DNA of 64,000 nt. It comes from G963662605 sp963667005. GTDB lineage: Bacteria; Bacteroidota; Ignavibacteria; Ignavibacteriales; Ignavibacteriaceae. A model generated the notes under the pieces. It was not told the DNA's origin. It saw only the letters and a list, made by a program, of their open reading frames with translations, and searched no databases. How positions within the stretch are numbered: position 1 is the first letter of the stretch; the number at the start of each line of letters is the position of its first letter. This document shows, one piece after another, positions 54,067 through 62,006 of this stretch. The position numbers and the translations under genes are program-made. Location: NCBI GenBank assembly GCA_963667005.1, contig OY762937.1, positions 1,984,001 through 2,048,000 on the forward strand. The letters are read 5' to 3'.

Positions 54067-55308
54067 ATGAAAAAAACAGTATTACCAATTTTATTTTTCA
54101 TAATTTTTTTATGCCCGGCTGTATTTGCTATTGCTGATCCGCACTATTTGACTGTGGCCCAGGACGGCACGGGTGATTTCAAGACTATTAATGCAGCCAT
54201 CGCTGCACTGCCCATGTTTAATTATGAACGCACAGTTATTTATATAAAGAATGGAGTTTATAACGAAAAATTCCGCATAGATCAGGATTACATTACCCTG
54301 AGAGGGGAAGACCGGGAAAAGACGATCATCAGGTACAGCCAGCTAAGAACGGATTGGATAGCGAATAAAGACTCAATTGGCGCAGCAGTTGTAAATTTGA
54401 ATGGCGACGATATTGTTATTGAAAATATGACGATAGAAAACTCACAACCGGAAGTTGGACCGCATGCATTTGCTATTTATGGGACAGGTACCCGTACCAT
54501 AATTCTGAATTGTAATGTTTTAAGTAAAGGCGGGGATACAGTATCTCTTTGGGATTACAAAACCGGAATGTACTATCATGCAAATTGCTTTTTTGAAGGA
54601 GCTGTCGATTTTGTCTGTCCGCGCGGCTGGTGCTTTATACGGGATTCTAAATTTTTTGAAGTCAAACAAACAGCTTCGATATGGCATGCCGGGGGATTTG
54701 ACAGCAGTCAAAAGTTTGTTCTTAAAAACTGCTCTTTTGATGGAGTAAAGGGATTTGAGCTTGGGCGGCATCATTACGATGCTCAATTTTATTTACTTGA
54801 TTGCAAATTCTCGGACAGCATGAAGGATAAACCGATCTATCGAGTTGTGAATGCTGATCCAAAACAGAATAGACCATTCAATTGGGGTGAGCGTTATTAT
54901 TATTATAACCCACAAAAATCAGGTGCGCAATATCTTTGGCTGAAAGACAATTTTAATTTATTGGGTAATGCCGTAAAGGAATCAGATATTACTCCGGCAT
55001 GGACTTTTGATGGTAAGTGGGATCCGGAATCAATTATTGGCCCCCGGGTTAAACGTTATAGTATTGGACAAAATAAAATTCTCATCGAGTTTGATGAAAT
55101 TGTGACTGTAATAGGGATACCTGAGATTTTAACTTCCACAGACAAAATACTTTTCTATGCGAGCGGTGCAGGTTCAAATATAATTGAATTCAGGTCAAAA
55201 GGTAATCTATCAGAAGCTGATATAAAGGACTTAAAAATTGTTAACGGTGGACAAATGACTGGGGTGAAAGCTTCGGTTACCGAGCGAAAAGCCTCACTGA
55301 AATTTTAA
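54067..55308 (+). CDS. Secreted pectinesterase-like protein (CE8-type beta-helix)
   Basis: 413 residues. Signal peptide (about 1-22); TVAQDGTGDFKTINAAIAAL, the classic N-terminal motif of pectin methylesterases, followed by beta-helix rungs. The CE8 active-site region is recognisable: GGDTVSLWD (an Asp) and GAVDFVCPRG, where GxVDFIFG is usual, so the second catalytic Asp is kept but its surroundings differ. A C-terminal extra domain of about 90 residues is beta-like. ATG 54067 is preferred over GTG 54061 for ribosome-site spacing. No T9SS domain. Confidence 0.8.
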   Translation: MKKTVLPILFFIIFLCPAVFAIADPHYLTVAQDGTGDFKTINAAIAALPMFNYERTVIYIKNGVYNEKFRIDQDYITLRGEDREKTIIRYSQLRTDWIANKDSIGAAVVNLNGDDIVIENMTIENSQPEVGPHAFAIYGTGTRTIILNCNVLSKGGDTVSLWDYKTGMYYHANCFFEGAVDFVCPRGWCFIRDSKFFEVKQTASIWHAGGFDSSQKFVLKNCSFDGVKGFELGRHHYDAQFYLLDCKFSDSMKDKPIYRVVNADPKQNRPFNWGERYYYYNPQKSGAQYLWLKDNFNLLGNAVKESDITPAWTFDGKWDPESIIGPRVKRYSIGQNKILIEFDEIVTVIGIPEILTSTDKILFYASGAGSNIIEFRSKGNLSEADIKDLKIVNGGQMTGVKASVTERKASLKF

Positions 55309-55311
55309 AAT

Positions 55312-55339
55312 AAAAAGGTGCCATTCGGCACCTTTTTTT
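55312..55339. terminator. Bidirectional terminator between the pectinesterase and DUF362 genes
   Basis: AAAAA-GGTGCC-ATTC-GGCACC-TTTTTTT. A short GC stem flanked by A- and T-runs, between convergent genes; it can work on both strands. Confidence 0.9.
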
Positions 55340-55355
55340 GTGGCTACCTTAATAG

Positions 55356-57449
55356 CTATTTCATCATCACGATTTTTTTAGCGGCAATCTGCTGCTTTTC
55401 ACCTAGCAGTGAAACTATATACGTTCCTGATGCAGTCATAACTCCAGCATCGTTTCTGCCATCCCAGTTAACTGTATATTCTGTCCCTGTAGATTTGTTA
55501 ACACCTGTGAACGACTTAATCTTTCGACCTTGCATATCATAAATGCTAATTGATCCGCTTGTCCCTTCGGGTAAATTATAAGCGATTCGAACAGAATTAT
55601 TAAACGGGTTCGGGTAACAGTTATTCAAACTGAATCCTGCAACAACATTTTGTCTGTCCTTGATTCCGACTAACGAGGAAGATGTATCCGGTTTAAATTT
55701 TAAACCCCACACGCGATTACCGCGGTAATTTACATCGGATTGCACTTCGCAAATATTTAATGAAAAATCAAACAAGCCGGTGGTTTGCAGTACTTTAACC
55801 AGCATTTTATTCCAGCCTTTTTTGATCTGGACGTTTTGAGTCTCGCTAAAGAAAGAAGAAGTCGCAAATGTCCTTGTACTGTTGTAGGTGTAAGCGGCGC
55901 TTCCATTAATGTAGACTTTAATCGCTTCATCCGAACCAATCCACAACTCAGCCGTCTGATCTGCGGGTGCATAAAAATATGTAAATAAGTAACTAACCAC
56001 TTTATCACTCGACGATGTGCCATAATAATCATAAAGTGCAATACGGTCATTGGTAAAGTAGGTGCTCTGGCTCCATCCACTGACTCCCGGCTTAGGAGAG
56101 AGCGAAGCTTCGTTGGCGATGAATGCATAGTTAATAGGATCGGATACACTTCCAACGGAATACGGACCGTTCAGCAGCCATTCTCTGTTGCTTTGTCCGT
56201 AGCTGCCATAAGCAGTTTGATTTTTCTTAAATTGCTTTTTTGTCCCATCAATTGTTGCACCGACTACAGTTATCAAATCGGGATTATTAGTTCCGAGTCC
56301 TTGCCTTTCAGCCAGAGTAATGTGTTCTATGTCGTCAGGATTTAGTCCCATAAGTCTTGCACAGACATGATCTGTCGCAACCGGGTCAGGACTAGCGATA
56401 ATACAATTCATTCTCACCAAGGTGCTATTATCTGATTTCGGAGTTTTTGACACTTCCAGACATGCTAAAGCGTCAACCACTGCTAATTTGATTTTTGCAA
56501 TGGAACTCAAGTCGACAATATCTTTATCAGACCAGACGTACGGAAGCTTGCTGTAGTGTAGGAGTTTATGCGCGTAATTATCCCATGAAACGCCGTTTTG
56601 TTTGTTAAATCCGTAAACAGTGCTTGGCGCGATTCCAATTTGGTTTTTTAAAGCACAGGTAATTCCGGGGTCGTGAATTTTCATTACAGGGACAGTGATA
56701 TACACATCCGCATCAACAATGTCTTGTGAAATATAATACTGTCCGTTTTGAGGTGTAGAGGTTCCGCCACCTGGTACATAAACCAATTTTTGTCCCGGTA
56801 ATGGAAGTGAAGGCGAAGCAAGGGTGTCGAAATTGCCATTCAGATTTGTGAGCGCAAAATTAATTCCAGCAGCGACCATTTCGGTTTTAAGAGTTTGATA
56901 TCCGGCAACATCATAAAGAGCTGTCCAAGCCTTTTGTCCGGAGTTGTATTTCTTTTCAAACGTTGTATACGGGCGGGGAGAACCGTCTCCGACAAGAATC
57001 TTAATCTTTCCGTGATCAATTTCATCAATTATTTTTACAAGAGCTTTTATGACGCGTGCATCCGTAATTCCGCCGCTGCCGCTGGAATCCTGTTCTACCA
57101 GATTGGGTTTTATGAGAACGGTATTGCCGCTTCTAACAAAGTTCTGTATTCCTCCGATGAGGTTGAGTGAACGCCGGACCATTTCTTCAATTGTGGTATA
57201 CGATATTCCGGCATCATCCCTACTCACCGGATCGGCAAGATTTGTATCATCGGAGCGGACAATTGCAACCGTTGTCGGTTTAGCCAGGGATGCCTGACTT
57301 TTGTTACTCATTTCAAATGAAATTACTCTTTCGAATGAATTTTTCCCCGCTTGTGCCAAGTCCCAGTATAACCAAGTACTCAGCAGGATAAGGAATATGA
57401 AGTATTTAATACTCTTTTGTGTGTTGATTTTTTTATTGAATAAGCTCAT
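55356..57449 (-). CDS. Exported DUF362-domain protein with T9SS sorting domain
   Basis: 697 residues. An N-terminal signal/anchor (about 13-34); a DUF362 core (about 55-350) with LIKPNLVEQD, VGDGSP and VMKIHDPGITCALKNQIG, the family's conserved pattern; a beta domain (about 440-560) with lectin/PA14-like features (AELWIGSDEAIKVYINGS); and a T9SS domain from about 610 (NNCYPNPFNNSV..., ending KKIVMMK). DUF362 proteins are usually cytoplasmic and iron-sulfur linked, so an exported copy is unusual. Function unknown. Confidence 0.78.
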   Translation of the reverse strand: MSLFNKKINTQKSIKYFIFLILLSTWLYWDLAQAGKNSFERVISFEMSNKSQASLAKPTTVAIVRSDDTNLADPVSRDDAGISYTTIEEMVRRSLNLIGGIQNFVRSGNTVLIKPNLVEQDSSGSGGITDARVIKALVKIIDEIDHGKIKILVGDGSPRPYTTFEKKYNSGQKAWTALYDVAGYQTLKTEMVAAGINFALTNLNGNFDTLASPSLPLPGQKLVYVPGGGTSTPQNGQYYISQDIVDADVYITVPVMKIHDPGITCALKNQIGIAPSTVYGFNKQNGVSWDNYAHKLLHYSKLPYVWSDKDIVDLSSIAKIKLAVVDALACLEVSKTPKSDNSTLVRMNCIIASPDPVATDHVCARLMGLNPDDIEHITLAERQGLGTNNPDLITVVGATIDGTKKQFKKNQTAYGSYGQSNREWLLNGPYSVGSVSDPINYAFIANEASLSPKPGVSGWSQSTYFTNDRIALYDYYGTSSSDKVVSYLFTYFYAPADQTAELWIGSDEAIKVYINGSAAYTYNSTRTFATSSFFSETQNVQIKKGWNKMLVKVLQTTGLFDFSLNICEVQSDVNYRGNRVWGLKFKPDTSSSLVGIKDRQNVVAGFSLNNCYPNPFNNSVRIAYNLPEGTSGSISIYDMQGRKIKSFTGVNKSTGTEYTVNWDGRNDAGVMTASGTYIVSLLGEKQQIAAKKIVMMK

Positions 57450-57466
57450 TTTTTCCGGTTATCCTC

Positions 57467-58357
57467 CTAAAATAAAGAATATAATAAACCTGCAGAGTAT
57501 GAGAAAACTACGGTTAGCGTTAAATAATATAATAGTATTTTTAATCCAAGCATCTTATTAAAAGCATATAAAGTTTCAACTTTTGTTGCCGGTCCTACAG
57601 TAAAAAACGCCAACGTTGCTCCCTTTGACATTCCCATATCCATTAAGGTTTTGATAAATGGAATTGCCGCCCCGCCGCATGTATAAAACGGAACCCCGAG
57701 TCCCATAGCCACTAACGTACTGTATTGAGTGTTGCCCCCAAGCGCGCGGGTAATGTACTCTGCCGGAACAAGAGCTTTAACAGCCGAACTTAAAAATATG
57801 GCAAATGAAAAATACTTAAGCACGTAGAGTGAGTTCCTGTAAATCTCCTTCCAGAATGGTCGATCAGGACGCGGTTTATATCCATCAGGAGTTTTAAGAT
57901 GCTTACCCAACGTCCCAAAGACGGTCTTGGATAATAAACCGGATGTAACCCCGAGCAGAAAAGCCGTTCCGGTTCTCACAAGTGCCATCTCCATTCCCAT
58001 CTGTGTTGCGGTCAGAAAGAAGATACTGGGGTTCATCAATGGAGAGGAAATAATAAAAGCAAGAATTGCACTGAAAGGGACGCCTGCCGATAGGAGACTG
58101 AGTCCGATTGGAATTGCTGCATACGTTGGTAATGGTGAAAGTAATCCTAAAGCTGACGCTGTTATAATTGCAATAAACTCATTTCCCGATGCAAAAGAAA
58201 GTTTTCTTTTGTTGAAGATTTTTAAGACGGTTACGTTGAGCAGAATACTGACTACCAAATACGGTAAAATAGTAACAAACAACTCCACGAAATTCTCAAT
58301 AATTCGTAAAGTGTAAGTGCCCTGAAGCAAGTCGCGTATGTGGAAAATATAGTACAA
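57467..58357 (-). CDS. DUF318-family permease (ArsP/SO_0444-like)
   Basis: 296 residues, about eight membrane helices. Two conserved segments of the family are seen: LSPLPTYAAIPIGL...SSPLMNPSIF in the first half and GVPFYTCGGAAIPFIKTLMDMGMSKGATLAFFTVGPAT in the second, with the Cys in the CGG motif. Members export trivalent arsenicals or divalent metals. No metal regulator sits next to it. It is upstream of the DUF362 gene on the same strand (17 bases), so the two probably form an operon. Confidence 0.82.
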   Translation of the reverse strand: MYYIFHIRDLLQGTYTLRIIENFVELFVTILPYLVVSILLNVTVLKIFNKRKLSFASGNEFIAIITASALGLLSPLPTYAAIPIGLSLLSAGVPFSAILAFIISSPLMNPSIFFLTATQMGMEMALVRTGTAFLLGVTSGLLSKTVFGTLGKHLKTPDGYKPRPDRPFWKEIYRNSLYVLKYFSFAIFLSSAVKALVPAEYITRALGGNTQYSTLVAMGLGVPFYTCGGAAIPFIKTLMDMGMSKGATLAFFTVGPATKVETLYAFNKMLGLKILLYYLTLTVVFSYSAGLLYSLF

Positions 58358-58710
58358 AATAAATCAGTGGTTGATGATGAATACTATTAGTAAAATTTAA
58401 TATTACGAAGAGTGCAGATTCATTCTATGCAACTAAAATAAACTAAAACGTTTAAGTAACAAAAGGAAAAATTTTGCTAACGGTGTACATAATACACGTT
58501 GGTCTGAAGAAATAATAGGGGGAGTGTCTTATAGTTTAAGAATTTCGAATTGTTTTGCATTAGAAATCAAGCCAAAATCAACGAAATACATAAATAAATA
58601 AATTTAAACTTGACAAAAGCATAATAAATTAATATGTTTAAACTAAAGATACTTAGTTATTTAGTAATTAACTCATAATAACCTAATAAAAGTAATAGCA
58701 AGAGGCCAAA
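58358..58710. other. AT-rich divergent leader of the nitrogen cluster
   Basis: 353 bases between the permease and glnB. It carries the promoter at 58610-58640. TTTAAACT occurs twice (58603 and 58637), flanking the promoter core. No gene is supported. Confidence 0.5.
58610..58640 (+). promoter_or_regulatory. Promoter of the glnB-porin-amtB cluster
   Basis: TTGACA (58610-58615) and TATGTTTA (58633-58640), 17 bases apart as a -35/-10 pair. It also reads as TTG-N20-TAnnTTT, the Bacteroidetes-type spacing. It lies 70 bases before the glnB start. A sigma-54 site was looked for here and not found. Confidence 0.65.
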
Positions 58711-59049
58711 ATGAAGAAAATAGAAGCAATAATCAGACCACACAAACTTGATGAGGTTCATGAAGCTTTGGTTGAAGCCGGTTTTGCCGGATTGACCGTT
58801 AGCGAAGTTCGCGGCTATGGACGCCAGAAAGGGCACAAAGAAGTATATCGCGGCTCGGAGTACAATATAGCGTTTGTTCCAAAAGTAAAGATCGAGCTGG
58901 TAACAGAAACCGAGAGATATGAAGAAGCGATTAAAATCATTCTTGATGTTGCCCGTACCGGTGAAATTGGTGACGGAAAAATATTTATTTATAGCATTGA
59001 AGAAACTATTCGCATTAGAACCAAAGAGTCCGGTAAAAGTGCGATATAA
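58711..59049 (+). CDS. glnB: Nitrogen regulatory PII protein
   Basis: 112-residue trimeric signal protein that reports 2-oxoglutarate and ATP/ADP status and blocks AmtB when nitrogen is plentiful. Seen: IEAIIRPHKLDEVHEAL at the start, the T-loop with Tyr51 (RGSEYNIAFVPK), VARTGEIGDGKIF (B-loop) and a C-loop RIRTKE. Y51 is the uridylylation site of the family. Whether it is GlnB or GlnK is not distinguishable, though linkage to amtB favours GlnK-like use. Confidence 0.96.
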   Translation: MKKIEAIIRPHKLDEVHEALVEAGFAGLTVSEVRGYGRQKGHKEVYRGSEYNIAFVPKVKIELVTETERYEEAIKIILDVARTGEIGDGKIFIYSIEETIRIRTKESGKSAI

Positions 59050-59100
59050 TAAACTTGTGGCGGCAAGCCGCTCATGAAAAAATTATTAAGGAGAAATTCT

Positions 59101-60189
59101 ATGAAATATAATATTACAAATACACGCAGCCTTTTACTTGTTCTTATTCTCTCGGTTGCTTCAATATCTGTCTTTGCTCAAAGTACATCTGAAACATCAG
59201 CAAAACCGGTGAGCATTAGCGGATTCTTTGACGCTTATTATTCCCAGAACTTTAACAAACCTTTATCCCGGGTAAATAAGTATCATAATTTTGATATAAC
59301 GGAGAATCAGATAGCTTTATCACTGGCAGAAGTTGTTATTCAAAAACCCGCCGAGCCTGTTGGTTTCAGGCTTGATCTGGATTATGGTCCGACTACGGAT
59401 TTGGTACACTCTTCAGATGTTCCATTAAAATATATTCAACAGGCATTGCTTACCGTGGTTGTACCTGTAGGTAAAGGCTTGACAGTCAATGCCGGAAAGA
59501 TGGTTACGCATATGGGCGCTGAAGTCATTGAATCCCAAAATAATGTGAATTATACCCGCTCAATTTTATTCGCTTACGCGATACCGTATTATCATATCGG
59601 TGTTAGTGCTTCATATCCTTTCGCGGATAATTTCACGGCAACCGGTTATCTATATAATAGCTGGAATAGCTATACAGGCGGCTTGGATAACAACACCGAT
59701 AAGACACTCGGGCTTTCACTTGCCTGGTCTCCGAAATCAGATTTGCAAATTATCGGTAACTGGATTGGTGGTGCGGAAGAAACTACAACTCTTAATAAAA
59801 GACATGTCTTTGAGGGCATCGTAAATTATGCTGCCTCAGATAAGGTAGCTCTTTCTCTCAATGGTGACTATGGTTTTGAACGTTCTGCGGCAGATGTTTT
59901 ATCCATATGGAAGGGTATCTCTGCGACCGGCAAATATACAATCAATGATTCCTGGGCAGTTAGTGCACGCGCAGAAGTATTTAGCGATTTGCAGGGATTT
60001 GCAACAGGAACGACTCAAGATGTAAAAGAAATAACACTTACCGGTGAGTACAAATATGCAAGTAACTTGCTTCTGCGGTTAGAGTACAGAAGAGATTTCT
60101 CCAATGTAGCAGTGTTTGAAAGTTCAACCGGATTATTTGATAAGCTTGCGCAGAACACTCTTGTACTGGGCAGTGTCGTATCATTCTAA
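59101..60189 (+). CDS. Outer-membrane beta-barrel porin (BBP2-like)
   Basis: 362 residues. Signal peptide about 1-26 (ending SVFAQ). The rest is alternating beta-strands with aromatic belts, for example SGFFDAYYSQNFN at the start, GFRLDLDYGPTTD, TVNAGKMVTHMGAEV, and a short last strand VLGSVVSF ending in Phe, the outer-membrane insertion signal. This fits the OmpL-like BBP2 family. Start ATG 59101 follows AAGGAG; ATG 59074 would add nine residues. Between PII and AmtB it may pass ammonium or another nitrogen source through the outer membrane (inference). Confidence 0.82.
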   Translation: MKYNITNTRSLLLVLILSVASISVFAQSTSETSAKPVSISGFFDAYYSQNFNKPLSRVNKYHNFDITENQIALSLAEVVIQKPAEPVGFRLDLDYGPTTDLVHSSDVPLKYIQQALLTVVVPVGKGLTVNAGKMVTHMGAEVIESQNNVNYTRSILFAYAIPYYHIGVSASYPFADNFTATGYLYNSWNSYTGGLDNNTDKTLGLSLAWSPKSDLQIIGNWIGGAEETTTLNKRHVFEGIVNYAASDKVALSLNGDYGFERSAADVLSIWKGISATGKYTINDSWAVSARAEVFSDLQGFATGTTQDVKEITLTGEYKYASNLLLRLEYRRDFSNVAVFESSTGLFDKLAQNTLVLGSVVSF

Positions 60190-60219
60190 ATATAAGTTTA
60201 TAAATCGAAAGGTAATACA

Positions 60220-61749
60220 ATGAATAAAATTAGCAATTTTTTACTTATATGTTCAGTGGCAGTCCTGCTTATGATTGCCTTTACACCGACGACGACCTAT
60301 GCACAGGATCCAGGTGGGACAAAAACCGGTACAATTAAAGATGTTCCTGCTGCAAAACCGGGTGAACCTACGCTTAATGAAGTTGCAGACGCGATAGGAC
60401 ATAGCAGAATAGGTTTGAATATTGTTTGGACATTGTTGACGGGCTTTTTGGTAATGTTTATGCAGGCTGGTTTTGCAATGGTTGAAACCGGTTTTACAAG
60501 GGCCAAGAATGTGGCACACACCATGGGTATGAACTTCTTAGTCTATGCCATAGGTCTTATCGGCTTCTACATATGCGGCTTTGCCATAATGTTCGGAGGT
60601 GTTGGAGCGGTTTCAGCTCTCGGTGGAACGCCGGGTCTAACCGGTGAAGTCGCGCTGACATTATTCGGCAAAAGCTTCGGTATCTTTGGTACAAAAGGAT
60701 TCTTCCTCAACAACTCAGTTTATGATGTCGGTATTTACACTTTATTCTTATTTCAAATGGTGTTTATGGATACGACTTGTACCATTCCTACGGGAGCAAT
60801 GGCAGAGCGTTGGAAATTTGTTCCGTTCATGATTTACGCCTTCTTCATTTCAATGATCGTATATCCATTATTCGGTAACTGGGTATGGGGCGGTGGATGG
60901 TTGGCAACTCTTGGTGTTAATTTTGGATTAGGCCATGGTCATGTTGATTTTGCCGGATCTTCTGTAGTTCACTTGGTAGGTGGAGTTGCAGCATTAGCCG
61001 GAGCTATGGTTTTAGGACCACGTGTTGGCAAATATAATAAAGACGGCTCATCAAACGCTATTCCTGGACATAACATTCCAATGGCAATAATAGGCACATT
61101 TATTCTCGCATTCGGTTGGTTCGGGTTCAACCCAGGTTCAACTCTTGCCGGAAATGATTTAAGAATTGCAGTTGTTGCTACAAACACGATGCTTGCTTCC
61201 GGTGCCGGTGCATTAGTAGCGACATTATATATGATGTGGAAATTCGGTAAACCTGATCCTAGTATGATGGCAAACGGTTTGCTTGCGGGTCTTGTTGCAA
61301 TAACCGCTCCTTGCGCGTTCGTAAATGCTACCAATGCATTTATTATCGGTGCTATAGCCGGTTTACTGGTCGTTCTCGCTGTATTCTTTATTGATCAGAA
61401 ATTACGTATTGACGATCCTGTTGGAGCTGTCGCAGTCCACGGTGTAAACGGAGCCTGGGGTGTTATTTCTCTTGGTTTGTTCGCTGATGGCACGTATGGT
61501 GACGGATGGAACGGAGTATCCGGTACAGTTAAAGGATTGTTTTATGGAGATCCTTCACAGTTAGTTGCGCAGTTAATCGGAACAGTTACTTGTATCATCT
61601 TCGTTTTTGTAATGATGTACGGTTTCTTCAAAATTCAGGACAAATTTTTTGGCGGTATTCGTACCTCAAAAGAAGCTGAAATTGCAGGACTGGATATACC
61701 TGAAATGGGTGTATATGGTTACGACAATTCCGGTGATAGTGTAAAATAA
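60220..61749 (+). CDS. amtB: Ammonium transporter
   Basis: 509 residues. A cleavable signal sequence (about 1-28), as in E. coli AmtB, then 11 membrane helices. Seen: FMQAGFAMVETGFTRAKN at the first core helix, DTTCTIPTGAMAERWKF, the first pore His in SSVVHLVGG, and the second in AVHGVNGAWG, the twin-His pair that strips the proton from ammonium. The C-terminal tail has an EIAGLDIPEMGVYGY region that contacts PII. The PII partner is two genes upstream. Confidence 0.96.
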   Translation: MNKISNFLLICSVAVLLMIAFTPTTTYAQDPGGTKTGTIKDVPAAKPGEPTLNEVADAIGHSRIGLNIVWTLLTGFLVMFMQAGFAMVETGFTRAKNVAHTMGMNFLVYAIGLIGFYICGFAIMFGGVGAVSALGGTPGLTGEVALTLFGKSFGIFGTKGFFLNNSVYDVGIYTLFLFQMVFMDTTCTIPTGAMAERWKFVPFMIYAFFISMIVYPLFGNWVWGGGWLATLGVNFGLGHGHVDFAGSSVVHLVGGVAALAGAMVLGPRVGKYNKDGSSNAIPGHNIPMAIIGTFILAFGWFGFNPGSTLAGNDLRIAVVATNTMLASGAGALVATLYMMWKFGKPDPSMMANGLLAGLVAITAPCAFVNATNAFIIGAIAGLLVVLAVFFIDQKLRIDDPVGAVAVHGVNGAWGVISLGLFADGTYGDGWNGVSGTVKGLFYGDPSQLVAQLIGTVTCIIFVFVMMYGFFKIQDKFFGGIRTSKEAEIAGLDIPEMGVYGYDNSGDSVK

Positions 61750-61764
61750 AAGTTTAGTTTCAAG

Positions 61765-61987
61765 GGTTTCATTTGGTTCCTTATGGTTGATGTACAGTTG
61801 CTGCCTCCTATGTTTCCGGGGGGCAGTAACTTTTATCAGAACAGGTACTATTATGGAAGTGAGAGATTGTTTTTATTATGAATTATCCCCAATAGTACAG
61901 AACATCCAAGTTGTATAAATCAAGTTTCCTTAGGTTCCTTATGGTTGATGTACAGTTACTGCCCTCGAACCCCTCGGGGGCAGTAAC
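61765..61987. repeat. Duplicated hairpin element after amtB
   Basis: Two direct copies, about 61775-61830 and 61933-61987, each beginning GGTTCCTTATGGTTGATGTA and ending in a hairpin: TTGCTGCC...GGGGGGCAGTAA in copy 1 and TTACTGCCC...GGGCAGTAA in copy 2 (nine-bp stem). The copies are 158 bases apart. Neither hairpin has a strong T-run, so terminator action is uncertain; they could be an RNA element or a REP-type repeat. Confidence 0.8.
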
Positions 61988-62006
61988 ATTTTAAATAACC
62001 AGCCTA

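Noticed and set aside
60253..60524. Two minus-strand frames within amtB
   Set aside because: Overlap a conserved transporter gene; typical codon-shadow frames.
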